A stretch of DNA of 64,000 nt, from assembly GCA_947044365.1 (NCBI GenBank), contig OX345636.1, positions 33,361,212 through 33,425,211 on the forward strand, written 5' to 3'. The notes under the pieces were generated by a model, which was not told the DNA's origin, did not search any database, and saw only the letters and a list, made by a program, of their open reading frames with translations. The position numbers and the translations under genes are program-made. Below are positions 38,201 to 48,522 of the stretch, piece by piece. Within the stretch, counting starts at the first letter, position 1. Every line of letters starts with the position of its first letter. The stretch comes from Petrosia ficiformis (taxonomy: Eukaryota > Porifera > Demospongiae > Haplosclerida > Petrosiidae).

Positions 38201-39714
38201 TTGCTTTACAAATTTAAGTGAAGACAAAAGTATCCCTATGACTGCTTTGTGGTGTCCAGCATTCAGTAATCATGGCTGACTTTATCATGCCTAAAACACA
38301 TCAGCTTATTATAGTTATTATTTTGATTATCTACTCTCCTGACCTTTCAAAGGACCTTGTAGAACTTTAGGAATATATTTCAGGCAGAATAGCTAGCTAC
38401 TAAATCCAGTTTCTACGTAAGCTACTTAGCTACAGCATAGATTGTATAGACTTGCGTATACGGGATTGGAAACTGATCACGTGAGCAATACTAAATGATT
38501 GAAAACGCGGCGGACAACGTCTGTAACAGCCGTTCCCATACTTTCTCGTTAGCGTGAGAGAAAAGCAGAGTATTCTACAGCAACTAAAACTGTCCTTGTA
38601 CTCGAATTATTGTTTATAGGTACGTTTACAGTATTTGGTGCTACTCACAGATCTATTATCGTCAATTCCATTTAATTTATGTGACCTTTTTGGTATTGCA
38701 TTGCTACACTACTACCGCTTTTATGTTGCAGCAATACACTTCTGAACGTTTGTGTACCTATAACTACTAGTGTTACTGATTTTACTATGTATTACTTGCA
38801 TGCAGAGGTAGACAAGAGCATGCTTAATGAGAATATACCTCTTTGTAGTAGGAAATCCAACATAATTATTTTTAAAACTCTGTATCATGCTAATAACCTG
38901 GAGTGAAACTGGGTAAGTTTTGTGTACCTTTAGCTGTCCCTGTAACTACTCTACTAACCTGTATAGTGCATTAATAACAAGGTTAATGTACCGTCTACTA
39001 GAATAAACCCTTTCTTCGTCAATACAATTGGATATCTGCAGTTAGTACCAGCTCCACCCAAATTGGCTGCAGCTGATTTGTGCAGTAATGATCAACAATC
39101 ACATGCATTTTTAATACACACAAATTACTTCTGAATAATTATAATAACTATCATTATAAATAATATAATTATAGAGAGTATACCAACTAATTAAGAATGC
39201 CCCAGAAACTTAGATTTTACAGAATAAAAAACTGAGAAAGGAAGAGAAAAACCATGACAGTATCAATACCACTCCACTTGTTACATAATCCACCTGCCTT
39301 GGGCTACACCTACATATCCCCAACTCTTTTGTGATTTCTCCCTTGATCCTGTTACCAACTTGTGATCATGCTTCACATCTAAAAGAAACTGTCAAAAAGA
39401 GAGAGAATTAATGTGGGGCCATTACCATCGGTTACGTTGTACACCTGAATTTTATATTAAATGGTATGACTTCATGCTTAAATCTATCAAATGCAAACCA
39501 TCACCAACATTTTACCAGTACACAACCTATGAAGTTGAAATAAATACTATGTATGAAGGTAACCATCTACACAAGGCAAAGCATGTTATGGATAAACAGG
39601 GCTTACTATAGGCAGTATTAAACAATGCCGATGTACTTTTCCAATGGTGTTTGCGAACTATTTAAATCAAAACTAGCTTAATACTATATAATATATAACA
39701 ATACTTGTATCATT

Positions 39715-39756
<42 letters not shown>

Positions 39757-41371
39757 TATATATTAAATATATAATTATATAATTTATTATATATATATAT
39801 ATATAATTATATATATATATTTATAATAATCATACATACATTCACCATTTGTTTTGTAGATACTTATAACAATATATAAGACAATAATAATGACAAATAC
39901 TCACATTTTAGCATATCTTCAATTGTTAATCACTACAGGAACCAGACAAAAATATAATACTTCAAATCTCTTCTGCCAGTGGAACAGCTCCACGTCTTAG
40001 AATGTTTCTAATTAAAGCGCGTTGTATATATAACAGAGGTTGGCCGCATTACGTCATCAGTTTCCAATCCCGTATACGCAGTCTATACAATCTATGGCTA
40101 CAGGCAGCTTTCTTCCTGCTGAGCTGGTCGTGTGAGTTGGAGCGCGCGTTCTTTTACGCGCCACGCCCATTAATTGACCGAGCCCCCGGGAATGACGCAA
40201 CTTCCTTAACTACGTATACAACGCATAGTCGCGCAAGTGACACAAGAATATAATATATATATATAATTATATATAATATTATATATACATTAAACCCCGT
40301 GGAAAGCAATTATAGGGATGGCCCTACGGGCCATAAAAATGTTCAATCTAATAAGAATTATACAATTTACACTGATAATAAAAATAATAAGATTATTACT
40401 GTAACCATTATACTATAAGCATTGGACTGCCGATTGGTGGACACTGTGACTGACATGACTTCTTGTGGGATTGCAGACAATGCTGAAGTGAAATAGAAAA
40501 TAGGTATTATTTGTAAGTAAAAGAGAATGATAATAAATTCATAAATAGCTGATAAAGAATGACCTTCAATAATGGGAACAAGCCTCATAATTGTGTCTAT
40601 ATATACATAGTGTTTCTGCAATCTACAAACAATATTCACAAATTATTCACGATTAAAAAAAACAATGGAAACAAGAATAATAAAAATATTTTCAATAAAA
40701 ATGGAAGAAGATGTAGGGACATCAAAACCCAAAAGGTATGCGAACAAGGTCAGGAGGTTAACATAGGACCCAAACTTCAACAAACCACTTCTATATAACC
40801 TTACATAAGTACCGTTCTGGGTTATATGGAAATGGTTTGTTTAATTTGGATCCTACATTAACCTCCCGACCTTGTTTGCATACCTTTTGTGTTTTTACGT
40901 CCCCAGATCTACCATTTTTATTGAAAATATCTTTATTATTTTCTAATAATCATTGATGTGTGTCCTAATGGTAATATAGGTTCCATTGTATAACTGATAT
41001 TTGATAATAGTATTAGTATCTCTATTGTTTGTGAAATCAAATATTAGATATATTCAATTTGATTTTTTTAATAATCTTGTGTTCATAGTAATCATGATGT
41101 GTGTATAATAGTGACTTGTTGAATTCAATAAAAATATGATATAATTAGTATCCACAAACTATAATTATCTTAAGATATATTATGATAATAATAATTATTA
41201 TAATGATTATGATAATAATTATGTTAGAAATTACTTACATAACATATAATTATTATAATTATATTAATTTATTACATTATCACACAGTATGGATACTCAC
41301 CTCTAGACCTGGCACGTAGATTTAAGAAACATGAAGTAGTTGAAATATTAAAAAGAGAGAAAAGAAGTTAA
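29293..41371 (+). CDS. gene C: death domain, novel central domain, coiled coil, ankyrin repeats
   Basis: Exons: 29293-29575, 31055-31113, 31564-32256, 32752-32815, 33020-33130, 33178-33284, 33371-33500, 34390-34614, 34664-34756, 34864-34998, 35193-35279, 35393-35551, 35945-36103, 36296-36345, 36402-36497, 37184-37282, 37477-37575, 41288-41371. They total 2733 nt, 910 residues, in one frame. Residues 1-94 are a death-fold domain (WYGLGIQLGL, REWLRTSSD). The 231-codon exon 31564-32256 is a globular domain of unknown function that I recall as typical of sponge death-domain proteins. Two acidic exon pairs are tandem duplicates. Then come a coiled coil (35945-36103) and ankyrin repeats (QQTPLHLSS, LLSHGADVHVKD), one per phase-0 exon. 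It lacks a NACHT ATPase, so it resembles a scaffold or adaptor rather than a full NLR. A possible poly(A) signal lies at 41508-41513. Confidence 0.87.
29576..31054. other. gene C first intron
   Basis: Contains diverged fragments of the ACTGTAAAAA MITE family (GATTTTCAATGCATCCTGAATGCTGATTT-type block near 30140; ACTAGTATATAAAG near 30227 and 30638) and a direct repeat of AAATGTATAGTTTTTCAAAT at 30383 and 30421. No coding exon is supported. Confidence 0.6.
32580..32705. mobile_element. decayed right half of the ATCCCTATGATTGCTTT element
   Basis: Shares CCCATAAATTGACAAAGC, TTAACTATGTG, GACACAA and GGGAAAGCAATCATTGGGAT with the right half of the elements at 22311-22758 and 38167-40341. It is in a gene C intron. 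Confidence 0.7.
33540..34350. mobile_element. TIR element with ACTGTAAAAA ends and internal duplication
   Basis: The left end CTGTAAAAAGCAATAGGTTA is inverted at the right end (TAACCCATTCGTTTTTACAG). Inside, a block of roughly 200 bp is duplicated: AGAGTAATTAATTAAT and TATACTCCACAGATATTTGA occur near 33830/33890 and again near 34100/34160. A nested relative lies in 50636-51868. It is in the gene C intron before exon 34390. Confidence 0.8.
34664..35551 (+). repeat. tandem duplication of an acidic exon pair in gene C
   Basis: Exons 34664-34756 + 34864-34998 and 35193-35279 + 35393-35551 encode related pairs: both first exons end KGDKVEILQE and both second exons contain EVEL, KWMVSEL or EWMVSEL and DIQFD. 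All boundaries are phase 1, so the copy keeps frame. Confidence 0.9.
37576..38166. other. gene C last intron, 5' part
   Basis: No coding sequence identified. Sequence after exon 37575 repeats the intron that follows exon 37282, consistent with duplication of the ankyrin exon together with flanking intron. Confidence 0.55.
38436..40096. mobile_element. nested TIR transposon, GCTACAG target duplication
   Basis: Starts CATAGATTGTATAGAC and ends GTCTATACAATCTATG; the inverted repeat extends about 40 bp through CGTATACGGGATTGGAAACT. GCTACAG lies on both sides (38429-38435 and 40097-40103). A 66-codon frame at 39411-39611 begins WGHYHRLRC and could be a remnant of an element protein; I do not recognise it. 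The interior has a long (TA)n stretch at 39710-39835. Confidence 0.85.
39710..39835. repeat. TA-rich dinucleotide tract
   Basis: Long AT/TA alternation with short interruptions, inside the nested transposon. Confidence 0.9.
40676..40942. mobile_element. large foldback palindrome
   Basis: Two arms of about 120 bp with a loop near 40800-40815. The left arm has TCAATAAAAATGG, ACATCAAAACCCAAAAGGTA, GAACAAGGTCAGGAGGTTAA and GTTATAT-like segments, all inverted in the right arm. A diverged relative of one arm appears near 20960-21055. It is in the last gene C intron. Confidence 0.88.
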
Positions 41372-42352
41372 AAAAAACTTATATATATATATAATAATAA
41401 TATTTACTTTCGTAGATTTTTTTACTATTAATTAATAGATTGTAAATAAGAATACTATTATTAGAAGCTTTCATAGATGATGTTATAAATGCTTATTACC
41501 ATTTATTAATAAAAACTGAACGTTTCAACCCAAATTAAGGTGTTTATCAGCAGTATACAGAACATAAACCAAACAGCTTATTTATAGATGGATAGATGAC
41601 TGGTGACAGTACAAATGTAAGGGAGGTGTAAATGATGGTTGAAGATAGTTGGGGTGGCAAAAGTATTTGGTTGCAAAGTATGTGAACATTTTTGCTCACT
41701 TATTAATATATATTCATGATGCGTATGGCCATTTATTGTGCAATTGTATAATTAATACTATCTAGTCCCCTGGATATTTTTGGGGCTATATATAGCCCTC
41801 ATTGCACCCATATTCCGATGCCCCTGTATCACACATCATACTTTCGAATTCGTTATCACTTCAACAACACTTCACATAAGTTAGAACATTAATTACAGTA
41901 TTATACCAGTATAGCTATTAGGGTTTCTATATATATATTGTATAATAAATACCATCTCCAGAACATCAAACCAGAGGGATTAAGATTCCATTAAAGCAAT
42001 AGACCATTGTTCCATTGAACTACAGTATCTATGGAGCATGGTTCCATTAAACTATAGTCATAGAGTCTAGGGACCACAGTTCCACTGATCCATAGTGTCT
42101 GTGGACCACAGTACCACTTGATTCATGTAGTTTTTATAAACAGCTGTTACTCCCAATGTGTTTTGATCAACATTAGCCATAACATCATCAGTAGTAGTGA
42201 TATTAGGATTAGATCAATAATTAAGAATAATAGTAATTAATACAAAAAATAATTTATTTCTCAAACAATTATACAAAAAAATTAACGAAGGAACAAAATC
42301 ATTTAACATCAGCAAGTAGAATAGTTGAAGTGTTCAAAAGTTCAAATATTAA
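41372..42352. other. spacer between gene C and the ABC pseudogene
   Basis: Contains the gene C 3' UTR with a possible AATAAA at 41508-41513, a short GAAAC/CTGATA motif on the minus strand near 41515-41555, and a degenerate tandem repeat of about 35 bp with GTTCCATTGAAC-like units at 41995-42130. No gene is supported. Confidence 0.6.
41995..42130. repeat. degenerate 35-bp tandem repeat
   Basis: Four imperfect units containing GTTCCATTGAACTACAGTAT, GTTCCATTAAACTATAGTCA, GTTCCACTGATCCATAGTGT and GTACCACTTGATTCATGTAG. Confidence 0.75.
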
Positions 42353-42710
42353 TTAATATTTCTCCTCATCTCCTACCAAGTGTTGATGTTGATGTAACTG
42401 ATAATATACACCTACCTTAGCTAATAGTTCAGTGTTTGTACCCTTCTCAACAACACTACCATTAGCTATTACCACAATACAATCAGCACTGTATACACAG
42501 TAGATAAACCTATGAGCTATTACTGTACTAGTATGACCCTCCCTAGCTTTATCAAGAGCTTCCTGGAGTATTATCTCACTCTCACTATCTAGGGCTAATG
42601 TTGCTTCATCTAGAAGAAGTATTTTGGGGTTTCTGATCAGAGCACGGGCTATGGCAATTCTTTGCTTTTGTCCTCTACTTAACTGAGTGCCATTATCACC
42701 AGCATTAGTT

Positions 42711-42803
42711 TTAGTTAACTAACTATTATTGACTAATTTTCATTTTAGTTAGTTATAGTTATTACAGTAGACATGCAATTTAGTTTAACTAAAACAATGC
42801 TAA
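42711..42803. mobile_element. short MITE, GTTGTTTTAGTT family, copy 2
   Basis: AGCATTAGTTTTAGTTAACT at the left is inverted at the right as AGTTTAACTAAAACAATGCT. It is related to 11143-11414 and lies against the ABC signature segment of the pseudogene. Confidence 0.75.
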
Positions 42804-43035
42804 TTGATAGATAGTATAAACATATAGATAGAAAGATACTACCTGTCAGATTTAAACTAATGAGGACTGGTACAGCCTTTGTGCTGAACTCAGAAACTTG
42901 GAAAAACTTTGTCTATAGAAAAAGAAACTTGGTACAACCTCTGTACTGAAACTCAAAACATGGTGCAACCTTTGTACTGGACTCACAAATAATGTATGCA
43001 TATAGTGTTTGACATTTTGCTATATAAGTAGAAGA

Positions 43036-43095
43036 TGAATTAATTACACCACTGATGAAGATAGCTGAATAGCTATCGAAACGTCTACATTGATT
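43036..43095 (+). ncRNA. hammerhead-ribozyme-like motif (relic)
   Basis: CTGATGA at 43052-43058 is followed by a perfect 6-bp stem (GATAGC 43060-43065, GCTATC 43072-43077) with a 6-nt loop, then GAAA at 43078-43081. This is the order of a hammerhead core, but one extra A precedes the stem, and stem III pairing (GTAGAAG upstream with CGTCTAC downstream) has a mismatch. It may be a relic of a retroelement end; activity is doubtful. Confidence 0.35.
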
Positions 43096-43589
43096 GGAAA
43101 ATTGAATAAATTATGTCTGCAATTAATACACCCAATCATTCAGGATTATATACTATAGATAGATGGTATTAACACATAGATAGGTAGATGGCATGAATAC
43201 ATAGATAGATAGATAGTATGAACACAGATAGATGTGAACAGATGGAACAAATACTAATATATACATACCTGTGGTAATGATTGTATAAAATCATCAGCCT
43301 TTGCAGAATGAATAATCTCTTCATCAGATACCTCTAGCACCATATCTTATATTATCAGATATACTAGTATCAAATAGGTTCTTGAAATACAATAACTAAT
43401 TGAGTCCCTAGCCAACGAATATTGAGTTCTCATAAATCAACATCATCTCCACTCCACCTTTTAATGGATCATAGAATCAAGAGACTACAGTACTTTTACC
43501 ACAGCCTGATGAACATACTAGTGCCATAGTTTGTCCTGGTTTAAATGATATTGATAAATTTTCTAACACATTAACATCATACTATTGCT

Positions 43590-44759
43590 GTCAGATCATC
43601 CTATATAATTTATACATATGTATAATATTATGTATATATGTATGATAATTATATGTATATATGCAGGTATGTACCTATGTATTATAATAATTATATACAT
43701 GCGTACATACTTACATACATTCATATAAATACATTATAATTATTATGTATGTATGTACATACATACATACATACATAACAATTATAATGTAATTATATGA
43801 ATGTATGTAAGTATGTATGCATGTATTTGCGACCCCTCCATGTGGCCCGAAGGTTATGTTTGACTTTGTTGTCAGCCCCTTCTAAGCTGCAAAGACCACC
43901 CCTTCACCTCCAAGTGAGTGTCTCTTTGGAGATTGGTCCCTCTGGGTTCACACCCCAGTTGCACCTAAAATATAAATTGTGACAAAAACTCAGTAAAACG
44001 AAGACAGAAAAAGAGAGGAACTAGAGGGATCCTCTCCAACCTAGTGAGAAACTTGGCACGTACTATGATGATGGTGTCAGAGGAAAGTTGTACTAACAGA
44101 ATCCTGTTGGCTTAACAGGTTGGAAATCGATCTTGCAGCCCCAGGCTTAGTGAAACTTGAATACCAAAAAAGGTGAATTTGAACAGAGTGGTTTTTGTTA
44201 CCTATGCAGTGTGAAACCCACTTTGAGAAGAGCGACAACAGGGTGTGGCAATTGCACTAAAGATGAATCTACATCCAGCTGTTGTGTCATGGACTGAAGT
44301 AAGCCCTGGGATTTTATTAATCAGACTTTTTTTCTAAAGAAGAAATATTCTACCTTTATAACAGTGTATGATCCGATGCTCTCAAGCCCAGATGAGGCTA
44401 AAATACCATTTTATGAAGATCATACACACACCATTGAGAAAATACAAAGGGGTGCCTTTTTAATTTTGATGTGGCACTTCAATGCCTGGGTGGATAGAGA
44501 CCATGTTGCATGACATAGAGTATGGCTTTTGTAAAATATAAATAATGGTCAGCGGCTCTTTTACTGTTACCAACACCAACTTTAAACGCAGACTCACATG
44601 TACATGGCACCATCTTAGGTCATATGAAAATGGCTCATAACAGACCATATTGTGGTTAGGCAACATCACAAAGGTCAGGTGGTAGACTCCAGAGTATATA
44701 ATAGTGGTGATCGCTGGTCTGATCATCGTTTGTTGTATAGTAACCTGTGAATACCATGA
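43590..44759. other. spacer, no gene supported
   Basis: Begins with a GTATGTAT/ACATAC microsatellite-rich inverted stretch (43620-43825), then more balanced sequence with short open frames that match nothing I recognise. It may be an old transposon. Confidence 0.5.
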
Positions 44760-44985
44760 AGCCTGAATGAATGGATAGATAGTTGAATGAATAGATGAAT
44801 AAATAGATAAATGAATGGATGAATAGATTGATGGATGAATAGATGGATGGGTGAATGATTAAGGATGGATGAATAGATAGATCGAGGAATGGATGGATGC
44901 ATGGATGCATGGATGGATGAATAGATGAATAATTGAATGGTGGATGGATGGATGAAGGGATAGATGAATGGATGGATACATGTCT
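44760..44985. repeat. GATG/GAATAGAT tetranucleotide-based minisatellite
   Basis: Continuous run of GGATGGATGAATAGATGAAT-type units of variable length. The long open frame on the minus strand (SIHPSIHP) is an artefact of the repeat. Confidence 0.92.
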
Positions 44986-45109
44986 ACTGTTGGCATTGCA
45001 AGTTCGGACTGTCAGTGAAATGTCATGAATATTGCTTACAAACCACAGCCATCCCAGGATTGTCACTATAAACTGTTGTCAGATCCATCCATACTCATAT
45101 TTAGGCAGC

Positions 45110-45405
45110 AATCCATGGAACTTCCAGGGAATGTCTCTTACACTAAAGTGTCCTGTCAGAGTTTCTATGAACGTCAGTATAATGTAGATGGTAATCCATG
45201 GAACATCCAGGGATTGTCACTTACACTATATATATAGTATACCGCCAGATACTCTATGAATATCAGCATATAGCTGGCATTCCATGGAATATCCAGGAAT
45301 TGTCACTATACTAAAGTATATTGTCAGAGAATCTATGAATGTCAGCATATAGCTGGCATTCCATGGAACATCCAGGGATTGTCACTACACTCATATTAAT
45401 TGTCC
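45110..45405. repeat. about 80-bp tandem repeat
   Basis: Three and a half copies, each beginning TCCATGGAAC(A/T)TCCAGGGA, continuing with TGTCACTT and a GTCAGAG...TCTATGAA(T/C)GTCAG segment. Unit starts are near 45110, 45194, 45279 and 45358. Confidence 0.85.
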
Positions 45406-46140
45406 ACTATGTGAAAAAGACATTCTTTTTATTGTTCATCAGATTTGAGTTAAATGAGGAGTTGTAAATTGAACTGAAGATTATGGCATATAATTCCTGT
45501 TTATAGTGTATGGTTATAATATATGGTTAAAGGTTACAATATATAGATGCTAATGATTGCTGCAAAGATAACTGGGCTAATATTAGTTTTCTTGACTAGC
45601 CAAGGTAATCTCTTGGACAAGGTTGTGCCTGGGAGATTTCTGTACTTGCATTTGTCCCAGTACCTCAGCTGCAGCTCATTTCTTTGCTAGCCTCTCCTTT
45701 TCAATTGATTCCGTTAAAGATAAAGTACATGTATGTATGTAATCTGGTTAGAATATATGCTTAAAATAATAACAGAGCATTGCTAGTTAATAGTTACATG
45801 AAACCCATCCAGATGCTATTGTTATTATTGAACAGACAAATGAAAGTGAAAGTGAAAATCCAATGAAATAAAGGGGTTGGGCTGCTGGTTCAAGCTCCAG
45901 TTGCATTCTTGATTAAATTTTCTTTTGTTTCTTAATCTCATTAGAATGTTTGATATGTAAATTATCGATATAAAAATAATAAAAATGTATTATGTGTAAT
46001 AAGTGCATATACAATGCTTACATAGTGATATCAGGCAACTCAAATGCTTCCTTAATATTGATCGAGGGAAACACCAAACTGGAGTAGATTGGTACAAAAC
46101 TGTTCCAAGGGGTCAGTACTAATTTGAATAGTGGCTTTTT
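45406..46140. other. spacer, no gene supported
   Basis: AT-rich sequence with no convincing coding frame or repeat. Confidence 0.5.
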
Positions 46141-46479
46141 GAAACTTATACACCCAACAAGTAAATAATTTTGTCAATAGTTTGCATACCAGCAGATTTG
46201 TCCAAGTATCTACAAACCACAGATGTACCTGGTTTGGGATTGGTTGCTTCATCTTTTCCAAGCTTTACTTTTTCAAGCAATCTAAACCCAGCAAATGATC
46301 CCTCTTTGTCTCCCTTGTATCTACATTTCCTAATGGTCAGAAGAGCAGTCAAATGGAGGGTTTTTCCTGGTATAGCAAGGCTCAATGAAGCATTCATGTG
46401 CCTGGTTCTCTTATGGTGTACTAATGTCAGATTGACCTACATAAAGCATAATACTAAATGTTTATATACTCAAAGTACA

Positions 46480-46600
46480 TCTGCTATGATGATGGTTGCC
46501 ACCTGCGGAAGTTTGCCCAGAATTCAAATAGAAGGCAGCAAAGTATTACAACACAATGGTTAGGTGATCTTGAGATTGTGGTGGACAAGATACACCTGAA
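46480..46600 (+). pseudogene. KDZ-like transposase fragment
   Basis: The plus frame reads YDDGCHLRKFAQN and then LEIVVDKIHLK. I recall this pattern (YDxxCHLKKF ... IVVDKxH) from KDZ-type transposases. Sequence on both sides is open only in other frames, so it is a decayed remnant; borders are not defined. Confidence 0.45.
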
Positions 46601-46809
46601 ATGCCTAAATGCAATGTCACGTGGTCACGTAGCCCTTTCAGGTTGTAATTTTACAACTTCCTGTCAGAGAGGAAGTGTAGCTAACTTAAACTGCGGGATC
46701 TTGGATGTACCACACCCCAAATTACTGTGGGTGGTGGCGGCATGTCATTGTCAACTTTGTTGGATGTGGTCAGGCGGTGCTTTGATTCAAGTGTCCGCCC
46801 TTTGATGTT

Positions 46810-47234
46810 ACACTTAGGATACTTAAAAAAAGTAAAAGGAGATTAGAATGGGATGTTGATGTATGTGTGATGTATAGACTTGCTTTCTAGCTAGTTCTAG
46901 TGAGAGAGAAAGGGATGTTTGGAGAATAAGTGAAAAATACCGTTTGCTTGCAGACTTGAGTGGATGCTGTGCTTGCAGTAATTGGTAAGCGAGATTGAGG
47001 TGACTGTTAGATTGCTCCAGGAGGTCCAGAATGTTGCAAAGAAGCTGCATTCAGTTGCATCTGTGATGCTGAGCTGGGTGTGTCAAGATAGTCAGGAATT
47101 CGACAGCTTTTGCCATTCTTCAGCGTTTTAGCGTGGGCGTCTGCTACCGACTGTGATGCTGAGCCACACCTCACAGTACTATTATAATCAGGTAGGTGTG
47201 GTTATTATTTATATAAATAAGCGATCCGGTATGG
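46810..47234. promoter_or_regulatory. former upstream region of the SMB/SRCR gene, displaced by a transposon
   Basis: The block GGTTGAGGTGACTGTTAG-like (46996-47011) with GTCCAGAATGTTGCAAAG and TGTGATGCTGA resembles 63500-63560, immediately upstream of the second SMB gene. In this copy the 1946-bp transposon separates it from the ATG at 49220. Confidence 0.6.
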
Positions 47235-47635
47235 TAAAATTGAGTCTCGTTATGTGCAGATATCCTAATTAGTGGGCAAGGCCTGACATGACACGCCTGC
47301 AAAAGGCGTGTGTACGTATACGTGTACGTGTAGTCGGATCCGCGTCAGTGACTATGATGTGAGCAGCTGGAGCTAGCTAAAGTCGGATCCGCGTCAGTGA
47401 GTCAGTGAGAGTAAGTTACCAAGGTTTATCTGCAAGTCAGTTGATTTTTTTATTCTGTAAAGTGGAAAAGAAAGAAAGGGAATGAGGAAAAGGAAAATGT
47501 AGATGGCTTGCAAACTGTTCCACAGACACTAGATGATGACCAACAAACTGTTCCTCTGGGAAAGAAAACGAAATGTAATGTGTATGTATACATTACTATT
47601 AATTACATTCGATTCCCTTAATACATTAAGGTAAA

Positions 47636-47770
47636 AAGGTAGTACGCTGTGGCAAATGTCAACGTTGTCAGACACCAGACTGGGGAGTGTAGTAATTGTA
47701 AAGATTAAAAAAAATTTGGCGGACCAGGCAAAAGAAAGCAAGCTTGTGAGAAAAGGAGGTGTGTCATGTC
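47636..47770 (+). pseudogene. CXXC zinc-finger remnant in transposon
   Basis: The plus strand reads RCGKCQRCQTPDW and then, one frame on, CSNCKD, a stop, KKFGGPGKRKQACEKRRC. The eight-cysteine order and the KFGG linker are those of the CXXC finger that binds unmethylated CpG in DNMT1, KDM2 and MLL. A frameshift near 47685 and a TAA near 47705 break it. It lies between the TIRs, upstream of the OTU segment, so it may be part of the same element protein. Confidence 0.8.
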
Positions 47771-47950
47771 ACATAAAGGTATAATTTACAAGTAATGTAA
47801 TAAAATGTTAGTGTTTTAGTGTAATTATTAGGTTTACATTTGTAAATCCGCAAGCAAAATCAATGCCACTCAAGTCTGAATACAACAGAGGTTCAGTTTC
47901 AGCTATATAAGGTACCTAACGTACTAATGTGCTATATTTTAAACTATAGA

Positions 47951-48522
47951 CACAATCTCAAACTGATTCACATTCCTTGGAACTGTTTTTGAATGGTCAA
48001 GGTAGAGCTGCTCAAACAATGCTTCCAGATGGAAACTGCTTATTCCGAAGCCTTTCATTTTGTTTATTCAATACTGAAGACCACCACCACCATCTAAGAG
48101 ATTTGCTGCTATGATTTGTAAATTTTAATCAAAGTACATTCCAGAAGCATTTACCATCTGGACAAACAATTCAAGATCACATCAAGAAGCTTTCTCACCC
48201 ATGCTCATGGGGGACAGACTTGGAAATAATAGTGGCAACAACATATTTCCAGATACCAACTTACTATTGTTGCATTGAGAGCAAAAAGAAGCAATGGGTG
48301 TGGTGCTGTGTAAACCCTCTTGTTCCTACACAGTTTCGCTATCCAGTTGTTGTGGATCATACTATTCCAAATCTTGCTGAACCGCTAACTAGCCATTTTG
48401 AATTAGTATACTGGAAAAATACACACTATGATAGCATCGTCTCCAAACTAACCGGGTCTGTTAGCAGAGAACCACCAAATATTGAAATTGAACATAGTTT
48501 TGTAGCCCAAGTTATTTCATAG
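47951..48522 (+). pseudogene. OTU-family cysteine protease remnant in transposon
   Basis: The catalytic Asp/Cys motif DGNCLFRSLS is near 48030 and the His motif HFELVYWKNTHYD near 48395-48430, the right order and spacing for an OTU deubiquitinase-type fold. One in-frame TGA at about 48115 (after DLLL) interrupts it; the rest is open to a TAG at 48520-48522. Function within the element is unknown. Confidence 0.82.

Larger units (their letters stand above)
38167..40341. mobile_element. long copy of the ATCCCTATGATTGCTTT element, interrupted by a nested element
   Basis: Left end TGTATATAGAGAAAAAAAAC then ATCCCTATGATTGCTTT; right end AAAGCAATTATAGGGATG then GGGCCATAAAAAT. Both outer arms match the 448-bp copy at 22311-22758. 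The middle is replaced by the 1661-bp element at 38436-40096. It lies in the last gene C intron. Confidence 0.85.
42353..43580 (-). pseudogene. ABCB/MDR-type transporter pseudogene (second nucleotide-binding domain)
   Basis: The minus strand encodes the last ATP-binding domain of a multidrug-resistance-type ABC transporter. Walker A (SSGCGKST) is near 43490, the signature [15 protein letters not shown] near 42650-42700, Walker B ILLLDEAT near 42600-42625, and the stop codon at 42353. The C-terminal part (42353-42710, about 117 codons) is open. The upstream part is broken: a TGA follows VVS soon after Walker A, there is a frameshift before the Q-loop, and more stops follow. A MITE at 42711-42803 abuts the [11 protein letters not shown] segment. 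A preserved donor (CCACAG|GTATGT) at about 43270 shows it was an intron-bearing copy, not a processed one. No transmembrane exons are visible. Confidence 0.85.

Noticed and set aside
39411..39611. Independent host gene of 66 residues
   Set aside because: It lies wholly inside the nested TIR transposon, so it is more likely element-derived.
43797..43982. Short open frame in the spacer after the ABC pseudogene
   Set aside because: No recognisable domain, no splice context and it begins in a microsatellite.
44656..45066. 136-codon frame with SIHPSIHP repeats
   Set aside because: Artefact of the GATG-based minisatellite.
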